This document shows positions 9,741-18,834 of a stretch of 64,000 nt of DNA, piece by piece (position 1 is the first letter of the stretch; every line of letters starts with the position of its first letter). The notes beneath the pieces were generated by a model. The model did no database searches. It had not been told where the DNA came from and was given only the letters and a program-made list of their open reading frames with translations. A program made the position numbers and the translations under genes. Source of the DNA: Flavobacterium pectinovorum (GTDB taxonomy: Bacteria > Bacteroidota > Bacteroidia > Flavobacteriales > Flavobacteriaceae); NCBI RefSeq assembly GCF_022802975.1, contig NZ_JAFEVZ010000002.1, positions 186,001-250,000 of the forward strand, in the 5' to 3' direction.

Positions 9741-10502
9741 ATGGGACAAAAGACAAATCCAATTGGAAATAGACTTGGTATCATCAGAGGATGGGACTCA
9801 AACTGGTATGGTGGAAATGATTACGGTGATAAATTAGCCGAAGATCACAAAATCAGAAAGTATATCCACGCTCGTTTATCAAAAGCTAGTGTATCAAAAG
9901 TAATCATCGAGAGAACTTTGAAACTTGTAACCGTTACTATCACTACTGCTAGACCTGGTATCATTATCGGAAAAGGAGGACAAGAGGTAGACAAGTTAAA
10001 AGAAGAACTTAAGAAAGTTACTGACAAAGAGGTTCAAATCAACATCTTTGAAATTAAAAGACCTGAGTTAGATGCTTATCTTGTGGCGACAAGCATCGCT
10101 CGTCAAATCGAAAGCCGTATTTCTTACAGACGTGCAATCAAAATGGCTATTGCTGCTTCTATGCGTATGAACGCTGAAGGTATCAAAGTTTTGATTTCTG
10201 GTCGTTTGAATGGTGCTGAGATGGCGCGTTCAGAAGGTTTCAAAGAAGGTAGAATTCCTCTATCAACTTTCAGAGCTGATATTGATTATGCTTTGGCTGA
10301 AGCTCACACTACTTACGGTAGAATGGGTATCAAAGTATGGATCATGAAAGGTGAGGTTTACGGGAAGAGAGATCTTTCTCCACTTGCAGGAATGGATAAA
10401 AAACAATCTGGAACTGGTGGTGGTAAAGGTGGAGATTCTCCAAGAGGAGATAGAAAACCTTTTAACAAAGGTGGTAAACCAGATGCTCGTAAAAGAAAGT
10501 AA
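9741..10502 (+). CDS. rpsC: 30S ribosomal protein S3
   Basis: uS3, 253 residues, at the mRNA entry channel with helicase activity together with S4 and S5. The KH domain motif [14 protein letters not shown] is near residues 73-86, and the C-terminal domain includes [20 protein letters not shown]. After residue about 212 comes a Gly/Lys-rich, low-complexity basic tail (GTGGGKGGD and [14 protein letters not shown]) that extends the protein beyond the E. coli length. It lies 5 bp after rplV. Confidence 0.97.
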   Translation: MGQKTNPIGNRLGIIRGWDSNWYGGNDYGDKLAEDHKIRKYIHARLSKASVSKVIIERTLKLVTVTITTARPGIIIGKGGQEVDKLKEELKKVTDKEVQINIFEIKRPELDAYLVATSIARQIESRISYRRAIKMAIAASMRMNAEGIKVLISGRLNGAEMARSEGFKEGRIPLSTFRADIDYALAEAHTTYGRMGIKVWIMKGEVYGKRDLSPLAGMDKKQSGTGGGKGGDSPRGDRKPFNKGGKPDARKRK

Positions 10503-10521
10503 ATTTTTAAACTAAAGAAAA

Positions 10522-10947
10522 ATGTTACAGCCTAAAAGAACAAAATACCGTAAGGTACAAAAAGGTAAGATGAAAGGTAACTCTCAAAGAGGGCATGAAC
10601 TTTCTAATGGAATGTTTGGTATTAAATCTGTACATGAAGATGGAATGTTCTTAACTTCTCGTCAAATCGAAGCTGCGCGTATCGCTGCGACTCGTTATAT
10701 GAAGAGAGAGGGACAATTATGGATTAAAATATTTCCAGACAAACCTATCACTAAGAAGCCTCTTGAAGTACGTATGGGTAAAGGTAAAGGAGCAGTTGAG
10801 TATTGGGCTGCTGTTGTTAAACCAGGAAGAATTATGTTTGAAGTTGGAGGAGTTCCTTTGTCAGTTGCAAAAGAGGCGTTACGTCTTGCAGCTCAAAAGC
10901 TTCCAGTTAAAACTAAGTTCGTCGTTGCTAGAGATTTCGAAGCATAA
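10522..10947 (+). CDS. rplP: 50S ribosomal protein L16
   Basis: uL16, 141 residues, which organises the A-site side of the 50S subunit. It begins [19 protein letters not shown] and contains [20 protein letters not shown] and [11 protein letters not shown]. The family length is normal. It lies 19 bp after rpsC and 12 bp before rpmC. Confidence 0.97.
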   Translation: MLQPKRTKYRKVQKGKMKGNSQRGHELSNGMFGIKSVHEDGMFLTSRQIEAARIAATRYMKREGQLWIKIFPDKPITKKPLEVRMGKGKGAVEYWAAVVKPGRIMFEVGGVPLSVAKEALRLAAQKLPVKTKFVVARDFEA

Positions 10948-10959
10948 TTAATATTTATT

Positions 10960-11151
10960 ATGAAACAATCAGAAATAAAAGATCTTTCTGCAGCGGAGTT
11001 GCAAGAAAAGCTTAGTCAAACTAAGAAAGTATATGCTGACCTAAAAATGGCTCACGCTATTTCTCCAATTGCTAACCCACTTCAGATTAGAAGCGTTAGA
11101 AGAACAGTTGCAAGATTGGCTACAGAGTTAACTAAAAGAGAGTTACAATAA
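10960..11151 (+). CDS. rpmC: 50S ribosomal protein L29
   Basis: uL29, 63 residues, a two-helix protein near the tunnel exit beside L23. The N-terminal MKQSEIKDLSAAELQEKL and the C-terminal IRSVRRTVARLATEL are typical. It sits between rplP and rpsQ in canonical order. Confidence 0.96.
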   Translation: MKQSEIKDLSAAELQEKLSQTKKVYADLKMAHAISPIANPLQIRSVRRTVARLATELTKRELQ

Positions 11152-11168
11152 TTGTATTCTGCTGAAAG

Positions 11169-11429
11169 ATGGAAGAAAAAAGAAATTTAAGAAAAGAAAG
11201 AATAGGTGTTGTTACTTCAAATAAAATGGATAAATCTATTGTTATTGCTGAAGTAAGAAAAGTAAAACACCCATTATACGGTAAGTTCGTGTTGAAAACT
11301 AAGAAATATGTTGCACACGACGAAACAAACGACTGTAACATTGGAGATACTGTAAGAATTAGCGAAACGCGTCCTTTAAGTAAAACAAAATGTTGGAGAT
11401 TAGTTGAAATCTTAGAAAGAGCTAAATAA
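11169..11429 (+). CDS. rpsQ: 30S ribosomal protein S17
   Basis: uS17, 86 residues, a primary 16S binder with an OB fold. The family block [19 protein letters not shown] near the N-terminus and [19 protein letters not shown] are clear. It starts with ATG at 11169 and ends 2 bp before rplN. Nothing unusual. Confidence 0.96.
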   Translation: MEEKRNLRKERIGVVTSNKMDKSIVIAEVRKVKHPLYGKFVLKTKKYVAHDETNDCNIGDTVRISETRPLSKTKCWRLVEILERAK

Positions 11430-11431
11430 TT

Positions 11432-11800
11432 ATGGTACAACAGGAATCAAGACTAAAAGTAGCAGATAACACGGGGGCTAAGGAAGTTTTAACTATCCGT
11501 GTTTTAGGAGGTACCAAAAGAAGGTATGCCTCTGTTGGTGACAAGATTGTAGTATCTATTAAAGATGCAACTCCAAACGGAAACGTGAAAAAAGGAGCTG
11601 TTTCAACTGCAGTTGTTGTGCGTACCAAAAAAGAAGTGAGAAGAGCTGATGGTTCTTATATCCGTTTCGATGATAATGCATGTGTTCTTTTGAATGCTGC
11701 AGGGGAAATGAGAGGAACACGTGTTTTTGGTCCGGTAGCAAGAGAACTTCGTGAAAAACAATTCATGAAAATTGTATCATTAGCACCAGAAGTGCTTTAA
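11432..11800 (+). CDS. rplN: 50S ribosomal protein L14
   Basis: uL14, 122 residues, at the subunit interface and the docking site of silencing factor RsfS. It begins [19 protein letters not shown] and ends with [18 protein letters not shown], both diagnostic. It lies 2 bp after rpsQ; in enterobacteria this is where the spc operon starts, but no separate promoter is visible here. Confidence 0.98.
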
Positions 11801-11811
11801 TTCGTTTTAAG

Positions 11812-12126
11812 ATGATAAAGCTAAAAATAAAATCAGGAGATATCGTAAGAGTTATTGCTGGAGACCATAAAGGTGCTGAAGGTAAAGTTTTACGTGTTTA
11901 CCGTGAGAAAAATAAAGCGATAGTTGAAGGTGTAAACATGGTTTCAAAACATACAAAACCAAGTGCTAAAAACCCTCAAGGTGGTATCGTTAAGAAAGAA
12001 GCTTCTATTCAAATTTCTAACATTTCTCTAATTGATCCTAAAACTAAGGAGACAACTAGAGTGGGTGTTAGAGTAGAAGGAGATAAGAAAGTAAGATTTT
12101 CAAAAAAATCTAATCAAGTACTATAG
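11812..12126 (+). CDS. rplX: 50S ribosomal protein L24
   Basis: uL24, 104 residues, an assembly-initiator protein with a KOW motif ([20 protein letters not shown] at residues 6-25). [21 protein letters not shown] follows. Normal length, 11 bp after rplN and 2 bp ahead of rplE. Confidence 0.97.
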   Translation: MIKLKIKSGDIVRVIAGDHKGAEGKVLRVYREKNKAIVEGVNMVSKHTKPSAKNPQGGIVKKEASIQISNISLIDPKTKETTRVGVRVEGDKKVRFSKKSNQVL

Positions 12127-12128
12127 TA

Positions 12129-12680
12129 ATGGCATATACACCTAGACTAAAAGAAGAATATAAGAGTAGAGTAATCTCTGCTCTTAAAGAAGAGTTCGGA
12201 TATACAAACGTTATGCAAGTTCCAAAACTTGAAAAAATCGTTTTGAGCCGTGGAGTTGGTGCAGCTGTATCTGATAAAAAACTTATTGACTATGCAGTTG
12301 ATGAGTTGACAAAGATCACTGGACAAAAAGCAGTATCTACAATTTCTAAGAAAGACGTTGCGTCTTTTAAATTAAGAAAAGGGATGCCTATTGGAGCAAA
12401 AGTTACTTTGCGTGGAGAAAGAATGTATGAGTTTTTAGATAGACTTGTTACTTCTGCTTTGCCACGTGTTAGAGATTTTAGTGGTATTAAAGCTACTGGT
12501 TTCGACGGAAGAGGTAACTATAATCTTGGAGTTTTAGAGCAAATCATTTTTCCGGAAATTGATATTGACAAAGTAAATAAAATTTCAGGAATGGATATTA
12601 CTTTTGTTACAACTGCAAAAACAGATAAAGAGGCAAAGTCATTATTGGCTGAATTAGGTTTACCTTTTAAAAAGAATTAA
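12129..12680 (+). CDS. rplE: 50S ribosomal protein L5
   Basis: uL5, 183 residues, a 5S-rRNA binder contacting P-site tRNA. The family block [12 protein letters not shown] lies near residues 35-46, [20 protein letters not shown] in the middle, and [19 protein letters not shown] toward the C-terminus. It lies 2 bp after rplX and 3 bp before rpsN. Confidence 0.98.
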   Translation: MAYTPRLKEEYKSRVISALKEEFGYTNVMQVPKLEKIVLSRGVGAAVSDKKLIDYAVDELTKITGQKAVSTISKKDVASFKLRKGMPIGAKVTLRGERMYEFLDRLVTSALPRVRDFSGIKATGFDGRGNYNLGVLEQIIFPEIDIDKVNKISGMDITFVTTAKTDKEAKSLLAELGLPFKKN

Positions 12681-12683
12681 GAT

Positions 12684-12953
12684 ATGGCTAAAGAATCAAT
12701 GAAAGCCCGTGAGGTGAAAAGAGAGAAAACGGTAGCTAAGTATGCTGAAAAAAGAAAAGCTTTGTTAGAAGCTGGAGATTATGAAGGCTTACAAAAATTA
12801 CCTAAAAATGCTTCACCGGTTCGTTTGCATAATCGTTGTAAATTAACAGGTAGACCAAGAGGTTATATTCGTCAGTTTGGTATTTCACGTGTAACTTTCC
12901 GTGAGATGGCTAATAATGGATTGATTCCTGGTGTTAAAAAAGCATCTTGGTAA
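12684..12953 (+). CDS. rpsN: 30S ribosomal protein S14, zinc-free (C-minus) form
   Basis: uS14, 89 residues, in the 30S head. It is the long, zinc-independent type: only one cysteine ([13 protein letters not shown]) remains and no CxxC pair is present. The C-terminal block [25 protein letters not shown] is canonical. An internal promoter for rpsH overlaps its last codons (TTG at 12947-12949). Confidence 0.97.
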   Translation: MAKESMKAREVKREKTVAKYAEKRKALLEAGDYEGLQKLPKNASPVRLHNRCKLTGRPRGYIRQFGISRVTFREMANNGLIPGVKKASW

Positions 12954-12977
12954 TCTCGCAATAAGTTATTACTTTTG
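12947..12977 (+). promoter_or_regulatory. Internal promoter for rpsH and the rest of the spc/alpha genes
   Basis: TTG at 12947-12949, inside the end of rpsN, is followed after 20 bp by TACTTTTG at 12970-12977, an exact TAnnTTTG box. Transcription would begin near 12984 and give a leader of about 74 nt carrying the hairpin at 13010-13033. The gap of 104 bp between rpsN and rpsH is unusually large for this cluster. Confidence 0.68.
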
Positions 12978-13009
12978 CAAACCAGAAAATATTTTTAATT
13001 GATTAAAGG

Positions 13010-13033
13010 TTCGGGAGATGAGTGTCTCCCGAA
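13010..13033 (+). promoter_or_regulatory. Hairpin in the rpsH leader, candidate autogenous site
   Basis: TTCGGGAGA (13010-13018) pairs perfectly with TCTCCCGAA (13025-13033) around a TGAGTG loop. No T-run follows, so it is not a terminator, and it ends 24 nt before the rpsH start. In E. coli S8 represses its operon by binding a helix near the L5 start; a similar use here is inference. Confidence 0.5.
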
Positions 13034-13057
13034 AACCATAATCGCAATCAAATACAT

Positions 13058-13456
13058 ATGTATACAGATCCTATTGCAGATTATTTGACTAGAGTTCGTA
13101 ATGCTGTGGCTGCAAACCACAAAGTTGTTGAAATTCCAGCTTCTAATCTAAAAAAAGAAATAACTAAGATCTTATTTGATCAAGGTTATATCTTAAGTTA
13201 CAAATTTGAAGACAACTCTGTTCAGGGTTCAATCAAAATTGCTTTGAAGTATGATAAAGATACTAAAGAGCCTGTAATTAAAGATATCCAAAGAATTAGT
13301 AAACCTGGTTTACGTAAATACGCAGGTGCTGCCAAATTGCCAAGAATCCTTAACGGATTAGGAATTGCTATTGTTTCTACATCAAAAGGTTTGATGACAG
13401 GAAAACAAGCTAAGCAATTAAATGTAGGTGGTGAAGTAATTTGTTACGTATACTAA
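13058..13456 (+). CDS. rpsH: 30S ribosomal protein S8
   Basis: uS8, 132 residues, a primary 16S binder and known translational repressor of the spc operon in E. coli. The start is taken as ATG 13058 (MYTDPIADYLTRVRN), the exact family N-terminus; an in-frame GTG at 13022 would add 12 non-family residues encoded by the leader hairpin. The C-terminal block RILNGLGIAIVSTSKGLMTG and the ending GEVICYVY are typical. Confidence 0.97.
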   Translation: MYTDPIADYLTRVRNAVAANHKVVEIPASNLKKEITKILFDQGYILSYKFEDNSVQGSIKIALKYDKDTKEPVIKDIQRISKPGLRKYAGAAKLPRILNGLGIAIVSTSKGLMTGKQAKQLNVGGEVICYVY

Positions 13457-13474
13457 TTTTAAAGACTAAATAAG

Positions 13475-14017
13475 ATGTCAAGAATAGGTAAAAGCCCAAT
13501 TGTAATCCCTGCTGGAGTAACTGTAGAAGTTAAAGAAGGTATTATTACAGTAAAAGGAAAAAAAGGTCAACTAACTCAGGAGTTTTCGGACGTAACTGTA
13601 ACGGTTGAAGGCGATCAAGCTTTAGTAGAAAGATCGTCTGATCATAAAAACCAAAGAGCAAAACACGGATTGTACAGATCATTAATCAGTAATATGATTG
13701 TTGGTGTATCTGAAGGTTTTACAAAAGAACTTGAATTAGTTGGAGTTGGTTATAGAGCTTCAAACCAAGGTCAAAAGTTAGATTTAGCTCTTGGATATTC
13801 TCACAATATTGTTTTAGAAGTTGCTCCTGAGGTAGTGGTAGAAACAATATCTGAAAAAGGAAAAAACCCTATCGTAAAATTAACATCATTTGATAAACAA
13901 CTTTTAGGACAGGTTGCTGCGAAAATCAGAGGTTTTCGTAAGCCTGAGCCTTACAAAGGAAAAGGTGTTAAATTTGTGGGTGAAGTATTAAGAAGAAAAG
14001 CAGGTAAATCAGCTTAA
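13475..14017 (+). CDS. rplF: 50S ribosomal protein L6
   Basis: uL6, 180 residues, two tandem alpha/beta domains near the factor-binding site. It begins [15 protein letters not shown]; the second domain holds [20 protein letters not shown] and ends [20 protein letters not shown]. Ordinary length and position between rpsH and rplR. Confidence 0.98.
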   Translation: MSRIGKSPIVIPAGVTVEVKEGIITVKGKKGQLTQEFSDVTVTVEGDQALVERSSDHKNQRAKHGLYRSLISNMIVGVSEGFTKELELVGVGYRASNQGQKLDLALGYSHNIVLEVAPEVVVETISEKGKNPIVKLTSFDKQLLGQVAAKIRGFRKPEPYKGKGVKFVGEVLRRKAGKSA

Positions 14018-14028
14018 AAAATAAGATT

Positions 14029-14379
14029 ATGTCATTAACAAAATCTGATAGAAGACAGAGAATTAGATTCAGAATTAGAAAATCAATTAGTGGTACTGCT
14101 ACTAATCCAAGACTATCTGTGTTTAGAAGTAACAAAGAAATTTACGCTCAACTTATTGATGATGTAAATGGAGTTACTTTATTAGCTGCATCTTCAAGAG
14201 AAAAAGAAATAGGAAAAGGTACTAACGTTGAAATCGCTGCTGCTGTTGGAAAACTAGTTGCTGAGAAAGCGTTAAAAGCCGGGATTGATACCATCACTTT
14301 TGACAGAGGTGGATATTTATATCACGGTCGTATTAAATCATTAGCAGAAGGCGCAAGAGCGGCTGGACTTAAATTCTAA
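14029..14379 (+). CDS. rplR: 50S ribosomal protein L18
   Basis: uL18, 116 residues, one of the 5S-rRNA binders of the central protuberance. [18 protein letters not shown] and the ending [20 protein letters not shown] are diagnostic. It is 11 bp after rplF and 6 bp before rpsE. Confidence 0.97.
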   Translation: MSLTKSDRRQRIRFRIRKSISGTATNPRLSVFRSNKEIYAQLIDDVNGVTLLAASSREKEIGKGTNVEIAAAVGKLVAEKALKAGIDTITFDRGGYLYHGRIKSLAEGARAAGLKF

Positions 14380-14385
14380 TATATT

Positions 14386-14907
14386 ATGTCTAAATACAAA
14401 AATGTAGAATTGGTAAAACCAAGTGGTCTTGAACTTAAAGATCGTCTGGTAAGTGTTAATCGTGTTACTAAAGTTACAAAAGGAGGTAGAGCTTTTGGTT
14501 TTTCTGCTATTGTAGTTGTAGGTGATGAAAACGGAGTAGTGGGTCACGGTTTAGGGAAATCTAAAGACGTTTCTGAAGCAATTGCGAAAGCAGTAGAAGA
14601 TGCTAAGAAAAATTTAGTAAAAATTCCTTTGAATGGACAATCTGTTCCTCACGAACAAAAAGGTAAATTTGGTGGTGCACGTGTGTTCTTGATTCCTGCG
14701 TCTCATGGTACAGGAGTTATTGCTGGTGGAGCTGTTCGTTCAGTTCTTGAATCAGTAGGTATTCATGATGTATTATCTAAATCTCAAGGATCATCAAATC
14801 CTCATAACGTGGTTAAAGCAACTTTTGATGCTTTATTACAAATGAGAAGCGCTTACACAGTTGCAAAACAAAGAGGTGTTTCTTTAGAAAAAGTTTTTAA
14901 AGGTTAA
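14386..14907 (+). CDS. rpsE: 30S ribosomal protein S5
   Basis: uS5, 173 residues, a decoding-fidelity protein near the mRNA entry. The double-stranded-RNA-binding-like N-domain has [20 protein letters not shown], and the C-domain has [19 protein letters not shown]. This is the region where ram and spectinomycin-resistance changes occur in other species. Length is normal and the order is canonical. Confidence 0.98.
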   Translation: MSKYKNVELVKPSGLELKDRLVSVNRVTKVTKGGRAFGFSAIVVVGDENGVVGHGLGKSKDVSEAIAKAVEDAKKNLVKIPLNGQSVPHEQKGKFGGARVFLIPASHGTGVIAGGAVRSVLESVGIHDVLSKSQGSSNPHNVVKATFDALLQMRSAYTVAKQRGVSLEKVFKG

Positions 14908-14919
14908 TTCAAGGAAATT

Positions 14920-15102
14920 ATGGCTAAATTATTAGTAAAACAAGTAAGAAGCAAAATCAACTGCCCTCTTTCTCAAAAGAGAGGTTTGGAAGCTTTGGGT
15001 CTACGTAAAATGGGACAAGTTGTAGAGCATGATTCAAACCCTGCTATCCTTGGGATGATAAACAAAGTTAAACACTTAGTTTCTGTAGAAGAAGCTAAAT
15101 AA
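14920..15102 (+). CDS. rpmD: 50S ribosomal protein L30
   Basis: uL30, 60 residues, a small single-domain protein on the 50S surface. The block [24 protein letters not shown] is characteristic in spirit, and [20 protein letters not shown] closes the fold. It sits 12 bp after rpsE and 11 bp before rplO. Confidence 0.96.
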   Translation: MAKLLVKQVRSKINCPLSQKRGLEALGLRKMGQVVEHDSNPAILGMINKVKHLVSVEEAK

Positions 15103-15113
15103 CAAATACTGTT

Positions 15114-15566
15114 ATGAATTTAAGTAACTTACAACCAGCTGAAGGGTCAACACACAATCAAAATAAAAGATTAGGTAGAGGAGAAGGTTCTGGAAAAGGT
15201 GGTACTTCTGCAAGAGGTCACAAGGGAGCAAAATCTCGTTCTGGTTATTCTAAAAAGATTGGTTTTGAGGGAGGGCAAATGCCACTTCAAAGACGTGTGC
15301 CTAAGTTTGGTTTCACAAACATCAATCGTAAAGAATACGAAGGTGTTAATTTAGATACGCTTCAATTATTAGTAGACAATGGTGTAATTACTGATTCTGT
15401 TTCAATGACAGATTTCGTAGCAAACCGTCTAGCTACCAAAAATGAAATCGTTAAGATTTTAGGTAGAGGAGAGTTGAAAGCAAAATTAAAAGTAACTGCT
15501 CACAAATTTACTGCTACTGCAAAAGCTGCAATCGAAGCTGCTGGTGGAGAGGCTGTAACAATATAA
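15114..15566 (+). CDS. rplO: 50S ribosomal protein L15
   Basis: uL15, 150 residues, a long-tailed protein in the 50S core. The Gly/Arg-rich N-terminal tail (RLGRGEGSGKGGTSARGHKG) and GFEGGQMPLQRRVPKFGF are family signatures. It precedes secY by 12 bp, as in most bacteria. Confidence 0.97.
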   Translation: MNLSNLQPAEGSTHNQNKRLGRGEGSGKGGTSARGHKGAKSRSGYSKKIGFEGGQMPLQRRVPKFGFTNINRKEYEGVNLDTLQLLVDNGVITDSVSMTDFVANRLATKNEIVKILGRGELKAKLKVTAHKFTATAKAAIEAAGGEAVTI

Positions 15567-15578
15567 TTTTTCTATTGT

Positions 15579-16925
15579 ATGAAGAAATTTATTGAATCAA
15601 TAAGTAATGTTTGGAAAATCGAAGAACTAAAAAACAGAATCCTAATGACATTGGGTTTACTTTTAGTATATCGTTTTGGTGCACACGTTACGCTTCCTGG
15701 GATTGACGCAACTCAATTGACTGGTTTAGCAGGACAAACAGAAAAGGGTCTAGGATCTATTCTAGATATGTTTACCGGAGGTGCTTTCTCTAAAGCTTCA
15801 GTTTTTGCTTTAGGTATCATGCCTTACATTTCTGCATCTATTGTTGTTCAGTTAATGGGAATTGCGATTCCTTATTTGCAAAAACTTCAAAATGATGGAG
15901 AAAGTGGTAGAAAAAAGATTAATCAAATTACACGTTGGTTAACTATTGCTATTACATTGGTTCAAGGTCCGACTTATATCTATAATTTATACAGAACACT
16001 ACCGGGTAATGCTTTTTTACTTGGGTTTAATTCTCCGGAATTCTTATTTTCGGCTGTTATTATCTTAGTTACAGGTACTATTTTTGCTATGTGGCTTGGA
16101 GAAAAAATTACAGATAAAGGTATTGGAAATGGAATTTCATTATTAATCATGGTTGGTATATTAGCTCGTTTACCACAAGCTTTTATACAAGAATTTAAAT
16201 CTGTGGTTACTAATAATACAGGAGGTTTAATGTTAATGGCTATTGAGATTATTGTTTGGCTATTGGTAATTATTGCTTGTGTATTGCTTACAATGGCAGT
16301 ACGTAGAATCCCAGTTCAATATGCTCGTCGTACAACAACAGGAGATTATGAGCAAGATTTGGCAGGTGGTAATAGACAATGGATTCCGCTTAAGCTTAAT
16401 GCTTCAGGGGTAATGCCAATCATTTTTGCTCAGGCAATTATGTTTATTCCTGCTGCTGTAGCTGGATTGTCTAAATCAGACACGTCACAATCTATCGTTG
16501 GAACATTTAGTGATATGTTCGGTTTTTGGTATAATTTTGTTTTTGCAACTTTAATTATTGTATTTACATTCTTTTATACTGCAATTACTGTACCTACTAA
16601 CAAGATGGCTGATGATTTAAAAAGAAGCGGGGGTTTTATTCCAGGGATTAGACCGGGAGCTGAAACTTCGGATTTTTTAGATAAAGTGATGTCTTTAATA
16701 ACTTTCCCAGGATCTTTATTTCTTGCTTTAATTGCTGTGTTCCCAGCTATTGTTGTAAGTGTTATGGATGTACAACAATCTTGGGCAATGTTTTTTGGAG
16801 GTACCTCTTTAATAATTATGGTTGGTGTTGCAATAGATACTATTCAGCAAATCAATTCATACTTGTTAAATAAACATTATGATGGTTTAATGAAGACTGG
16901 TAAGAATAGAAAAGCAGTAGCTTAA
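15579..16925 (+). CDS. secY: Preprotein translocase subunit SecY
   Basis: The channel-forming subunit of the SecYEG translocon, 448 residues, with ten hydrophobic segments spread along the length. Clear family blocks are [16 protein letters not shown] near residue 85, [19 protein letters not shown] (near 175) and [10 protein letters not shown] near 240. It is co-transcribed with the ribosomal genes, as in most bacteria. The loop with [18 protein letters not shown] (cytoplasmic loop C5 region) is intact. Confidence 0.98.
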   Translation: MKKFIESISNVWKIEELKNRILMTLGLLLVYRFGAHVTLPGIDATQLTGLAGQTEKGLGSILDMFTGGAFSKASVFALGIMPYISASIVVQLMGIAIPYLQKLQNDGESGRKKINQITRWLTIAITLVQGPTYIYNLYRTLPGNAFLLGFNSPEFLFSAVIILVTGTIFAMWLGEKITDKGIGNGISLLIMVGILARLPQAFIQEFKSVVTNNTGGLMLMAIEIIVWLLVIIACVLLTMAVRRIPVQYARRTTTGDYEQDLAGGNRQWIPLKLNASGVMPIIFAQAIMFIPAAVAGLSKSDTSQSIVGTFSDMFGFWYNFVFATLIIVFTFFYTAITVPTNKMADDLKRSGGFIPGIRPGAETSDFLDKVMSLITFPGSLFLALIAVFPAIVVSVMDVQQSWAMFFGGTSLIIMVGVAIDTIQQINSYLLNKHYDGLMKTGKNRKAVA

Positions 16926-16932
16926 TATATTT

Positions 16933-17148
16933 ATGGCAAAACAATCAGCAATAGAACAAGACGGATCAATCATTGAAGCATTATCAAATGCGATGTTCCG
17001 TGTAGAGTTAGAAAATGGACACATTGTAATTGCTCATATTTCTGGAAAAATGCGAATGCATTATATCAAATTATTACCTGGTGATAAAGTGAAACTAGAA
17101 ATGAGCCCTTATGATTTGTCAAAAGCAAGAATTACTTATCGATATTAA
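16933..17148 (+). CDS. infA: Translation initiation factor IF-1
   Basis: IF-1, 71 residues, an OB-fold factor that occupies the 30S A site during initiation. [20 protein letters not shown] and [20 protein letters not shown] are diagnostic, and the end [10 protein letters not shown] is normal. It lies 7 bp after secY. After it, an 83-bp gap filled by a heptad-repeat palindrome separates it from rpmJ. Confidence 0.98.
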   Translation: MAKQSAIEQDGSIIEALSNAMFRVELENGHIVIAHISGKMRMHYIKLLPGDKVKLEMSPYDLSKARITYRY

Positions 17149-17156
17149 AAAGCTGT

Positions 17157-17222
17157 AAGCAATAGGCAATAAGCATTAAGCAATAAACTTATGCCTAAAG
17201 CCTAAAGCCTAAAGCCTAAAGC
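17157..17222. repeat. Heptad-periodic inverted-array element between infA and rpmJ
   Basis: The left arm is four degenerate 7-mers (AAGCAAT, AGGCAAT, AAGCATT, AAGCAAT; 17157-17184). The right arm is four exact copies of GCCTAAA (17193-17220) plus GC. Read on the opposite strand, the right arm is a GCTTTAG array, matching the left register GCAATAG in five of seven positions, so the arms can fold back on each other. It fills the infA-rpmJ gap. The same 7-bp period recurs at 25529-25595 and 26571-26620. Confidence 0.7.
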
Positions 17223-17231
17223 AAATTCACT

Positions 17232-17348
17232 ATGAAAGTTAGAGCATCAGTAAAAAAGAGAAGTGCCGAGTGCATTATCGTGCGTAGAAAAGGGAGACTG
17301 TACGTAATAAACAAAAAGAATCCTAGATTTAAACAAAGACAAGGATAA
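17232..17348 (+). CDS. rpmJ: 50S ribosomal protein L36, zinc-ligand-depleted form
   Basis: bL36, 38 residues, beginning [11 protein letters not shown] and ending NPRFKQRQG. The classic zinc-ribbon ligands at 11, 14, 27 and 33 are Ser, Cys, Asn and Phe here, so only Cys14 remains and zinc cannot be bound in the usual way (a C-minus L36). It starts at ATG 17232, 10 bp after the heptad-repeat element, and ends 2 bp before rpsM. The gene is short and easily missed. Confidence 0.95.
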
Positions 17349-17350
17349 TT

Positions 17351-17725
17351 ATGGCAAGAATAGCAGGGGTAGATATCCCAAAAAACAAAAGAGGTGTTAT
17401 TGCACTTACCTATATCTTCGGATTAGGAAAAAGTAGAGCTATTGAGATTTTAGAAAAAGCTCAGGTTAGCCAAGATAAAAAAGTTCAAGATTGGAATGAT
17501 GACGAGATCGGAGCAATTCGTGAAGCTGTTGGAGCGTTCAAAATTGAAGGAGAATTACGTTCTGAGGTTTCTTTAAACATCAAACGTTTAATGGATATTG
17601 GATGTTACAGAGGTATCCGTCATAGATCTGGTCTTCCGTTAAGAGGACAAAGAACTAAAAACAACTCTAGAACTAGAAAAGGTAAAAGAAAAACTGTTGC
17701 TAACAAGAAAAAAGCAACTAAATAA
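17351..17725 (+). CDS. rpsM: 30S ribosomal protein S13
   Basis: uS13, 124 residues, in the 30S head where it contacts P-site tRNA through its C-terminal tail. It begins [19 protein letters not shown], carries [18 protein letters not shown] and ends in a lysine-rich tail. First gene of the alpha-operon part, 2 bp after rpmJ. Confidence 0.98.
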   Translation: MARIAGVDIPKNKRGVIALTYIFGLGKSRAIEILEKAQVSQDKKVQDWNDDEIGAIREAVGAFKIEGELRSEVSLNIKRLMDIGCYRGIRHRSGLPLRGQRTKNNSRTRKGKRKTVANKKKATK

Positions 17726-17733
17726 TAAGTAAT

Positions 17734-18117
17734 ATGGCTAAAGCAACTGCAAAAAAACGTAAAGTTATCGTTGAATCAACGGGTGAAGCTCATATTTCTG
17801 CCACTTTCAACAACATCATTATTTCTTTGACAAACAAGAAAGGTGAAGTTATTTCTTGGTCTTCAGCTGGTAAAATGGGTTTCAGAGGTTCTAAAAAGAA
17901 CACTCCGTACGCAGCTCAAATGGCAGCAGAAGATTGTAGTAAAGTAGCTCTTGAGGCAGGACTTAAAAAAGTTAAGGTTTATGTTAAGGGACCAGGTAAC
18001 GGACGTGAGTCTGCTATCCGTTCTATTCATAACGGAGGAATTGAAGTTACTGAGATTATCGATGTTACTCCAATGCCTCACAACGGTTGTCGTCCTCCAA
18101 AGAGACGTAGAGTATAA
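17734..18117 (+). CDS. rpsK: 30S ribosomal protein S11
   Basis: uS11, 127 residues, on the 30S platform near the E site. [20 protein letters not shown] and the ending [15 protein letters not shown] are diagnostic. It is 8 bp after rpsM. The 90 bp that follow hold the candidate rpsD leader. Confidence 0.98.
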   Translation: MAKATAKKRKVIVESTGEAHISATFNNIIISLTNKKGEVISWSSAGKMGFRGSKKNTPYAAQMAAEDCSKVALEAGLKKVKVYVKGPGNGRESAIRSIHNGGIEVTEIIDVTPMPHNGCRPPKRRRV

Positions 18118-18136
18118 TAATTTATTTAAGTATAAC

Positions 18137-18191
18137 AAGGTAGAATAAACGATTATCGAAGGATATGACCTGAATTCATAATCTCTACCTT
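18137..18191 (+). promoter_or_regulatory. Paired leader element ahead of rpsD, candidate S4 autoregulatory site
   Basis: AAGGTAGA (18137-18144) pairs with TCTACCTT (18184-18191). Immediately inside, GATTAT (18151-18156) pairs with ATAATC (18178-18183), leaving a 6-nt bulge on the left. A short AGG/CCT helix (18160-18162 with 18169-18171) fits in the inner loop. No T-run follows. S4 is a classic autoregulator in other phyla, and I recall that rpsD leader motifs have been proposed for this group, but I could not check that. Confidence 0.6.
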
Positions 18192-18207
18192 AAATTAATT
18201 TTTTGAA

Positions 18208-18813
18208 ATGGCAAGATATACTGGTCCTAAAACTAGAATTGCTCGTAAATTTGGCGAAGCAATCTTCGGAGATGATAAATCTTTCGAAAAAAGAAATTAC
18301 CCACCTGGACAACACGGGATGGCTAAAAAAAGAGGTAAAAAATCTGAGTATGCTGTTCAGTTAATGGAAAAGCAAAAAGCTAAATATTCTTATGGAATTT
18401 TAGAAAAACAATTCAGAGGTTTATTCAAAAAAGCATCAGCTACTAAAGGTGTTACTGGTGAGGTTCTTTTACAATTGTGTGAAGCAAGATTAGATAATGT
18501 TGTTTTTAGAATGGGAATTGCTCCATCTCGTAGAGGTGCTAGACAATTAGTTTCTCATAGACATATTACTGTAAACGGAGAAGTTGTAAACATTCCTTCT
18601 TACCACCTTAAGCCTGGTGATAAAGTTGCTGTTCGTGAGAAATCTAAATCTTTAGAGGCAATCGAACGTTCTTTATCAAATTCAAGTCATGTTTATGAAT
18701 GGATTACTTGGAATAATGATCTTAAAGAAGGAACTTTTGTTTCTGTACCTGCAAGACTTCAAATTCCAGAAAACATTAAAGAACAATTAATCGTAGAGTT
18801 GTACAACAAATAA
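18208..18813 (+). CDS. rpsD: 30S ribosomal protein S4
   Basis: uS4, 201 residues, a primary assembly protein for the 30S body and a fidelity determinant. It starts [20 protein letters not shown] and contains [20 protein letters not shown]. The S4 RNA-binding domain follows ([20 protein letters not shown], then [20 protein letters not shown]). The zinc-binding N-terminal cysteines of some homologues are absent. Preceded by the structured leader at 18137-18191. Confidence 0.98.
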   Translation: MARYTGPKTRIARKFGEAIFGDDKSFEKRNYPPGQHGMAKKRGKKSEYAVQLMEKQKAKYSYGILEKQFRGLFKKASATKGVTGEVLLQLCEARLDNVVFRMGIAPSRRGARQLVSHRHITVNGEVVNIPSYHLKPGDKVAVREKSKSLEAIERSLSNSSHVYEWITWNNDLKEGTFVSVPARLQIPENIKEQLIVELYNK

Positions 18814-18834
18814 TAATTGACTTAGTCGAAATTT

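Noticed and set aside
13022..13057. GTG start extending rpsH by 12 codons
   Set aside because: S8 begins MYTDPIADYL in the family and the extra codons come from the leader hairpin.
17157..17222. Possible CRISPR-like or VNTR array at the heptad repeats
   Set aside because: Units are only 7 bp, without spacers or leader, and form inverted arms. No cas genes occur nearby.
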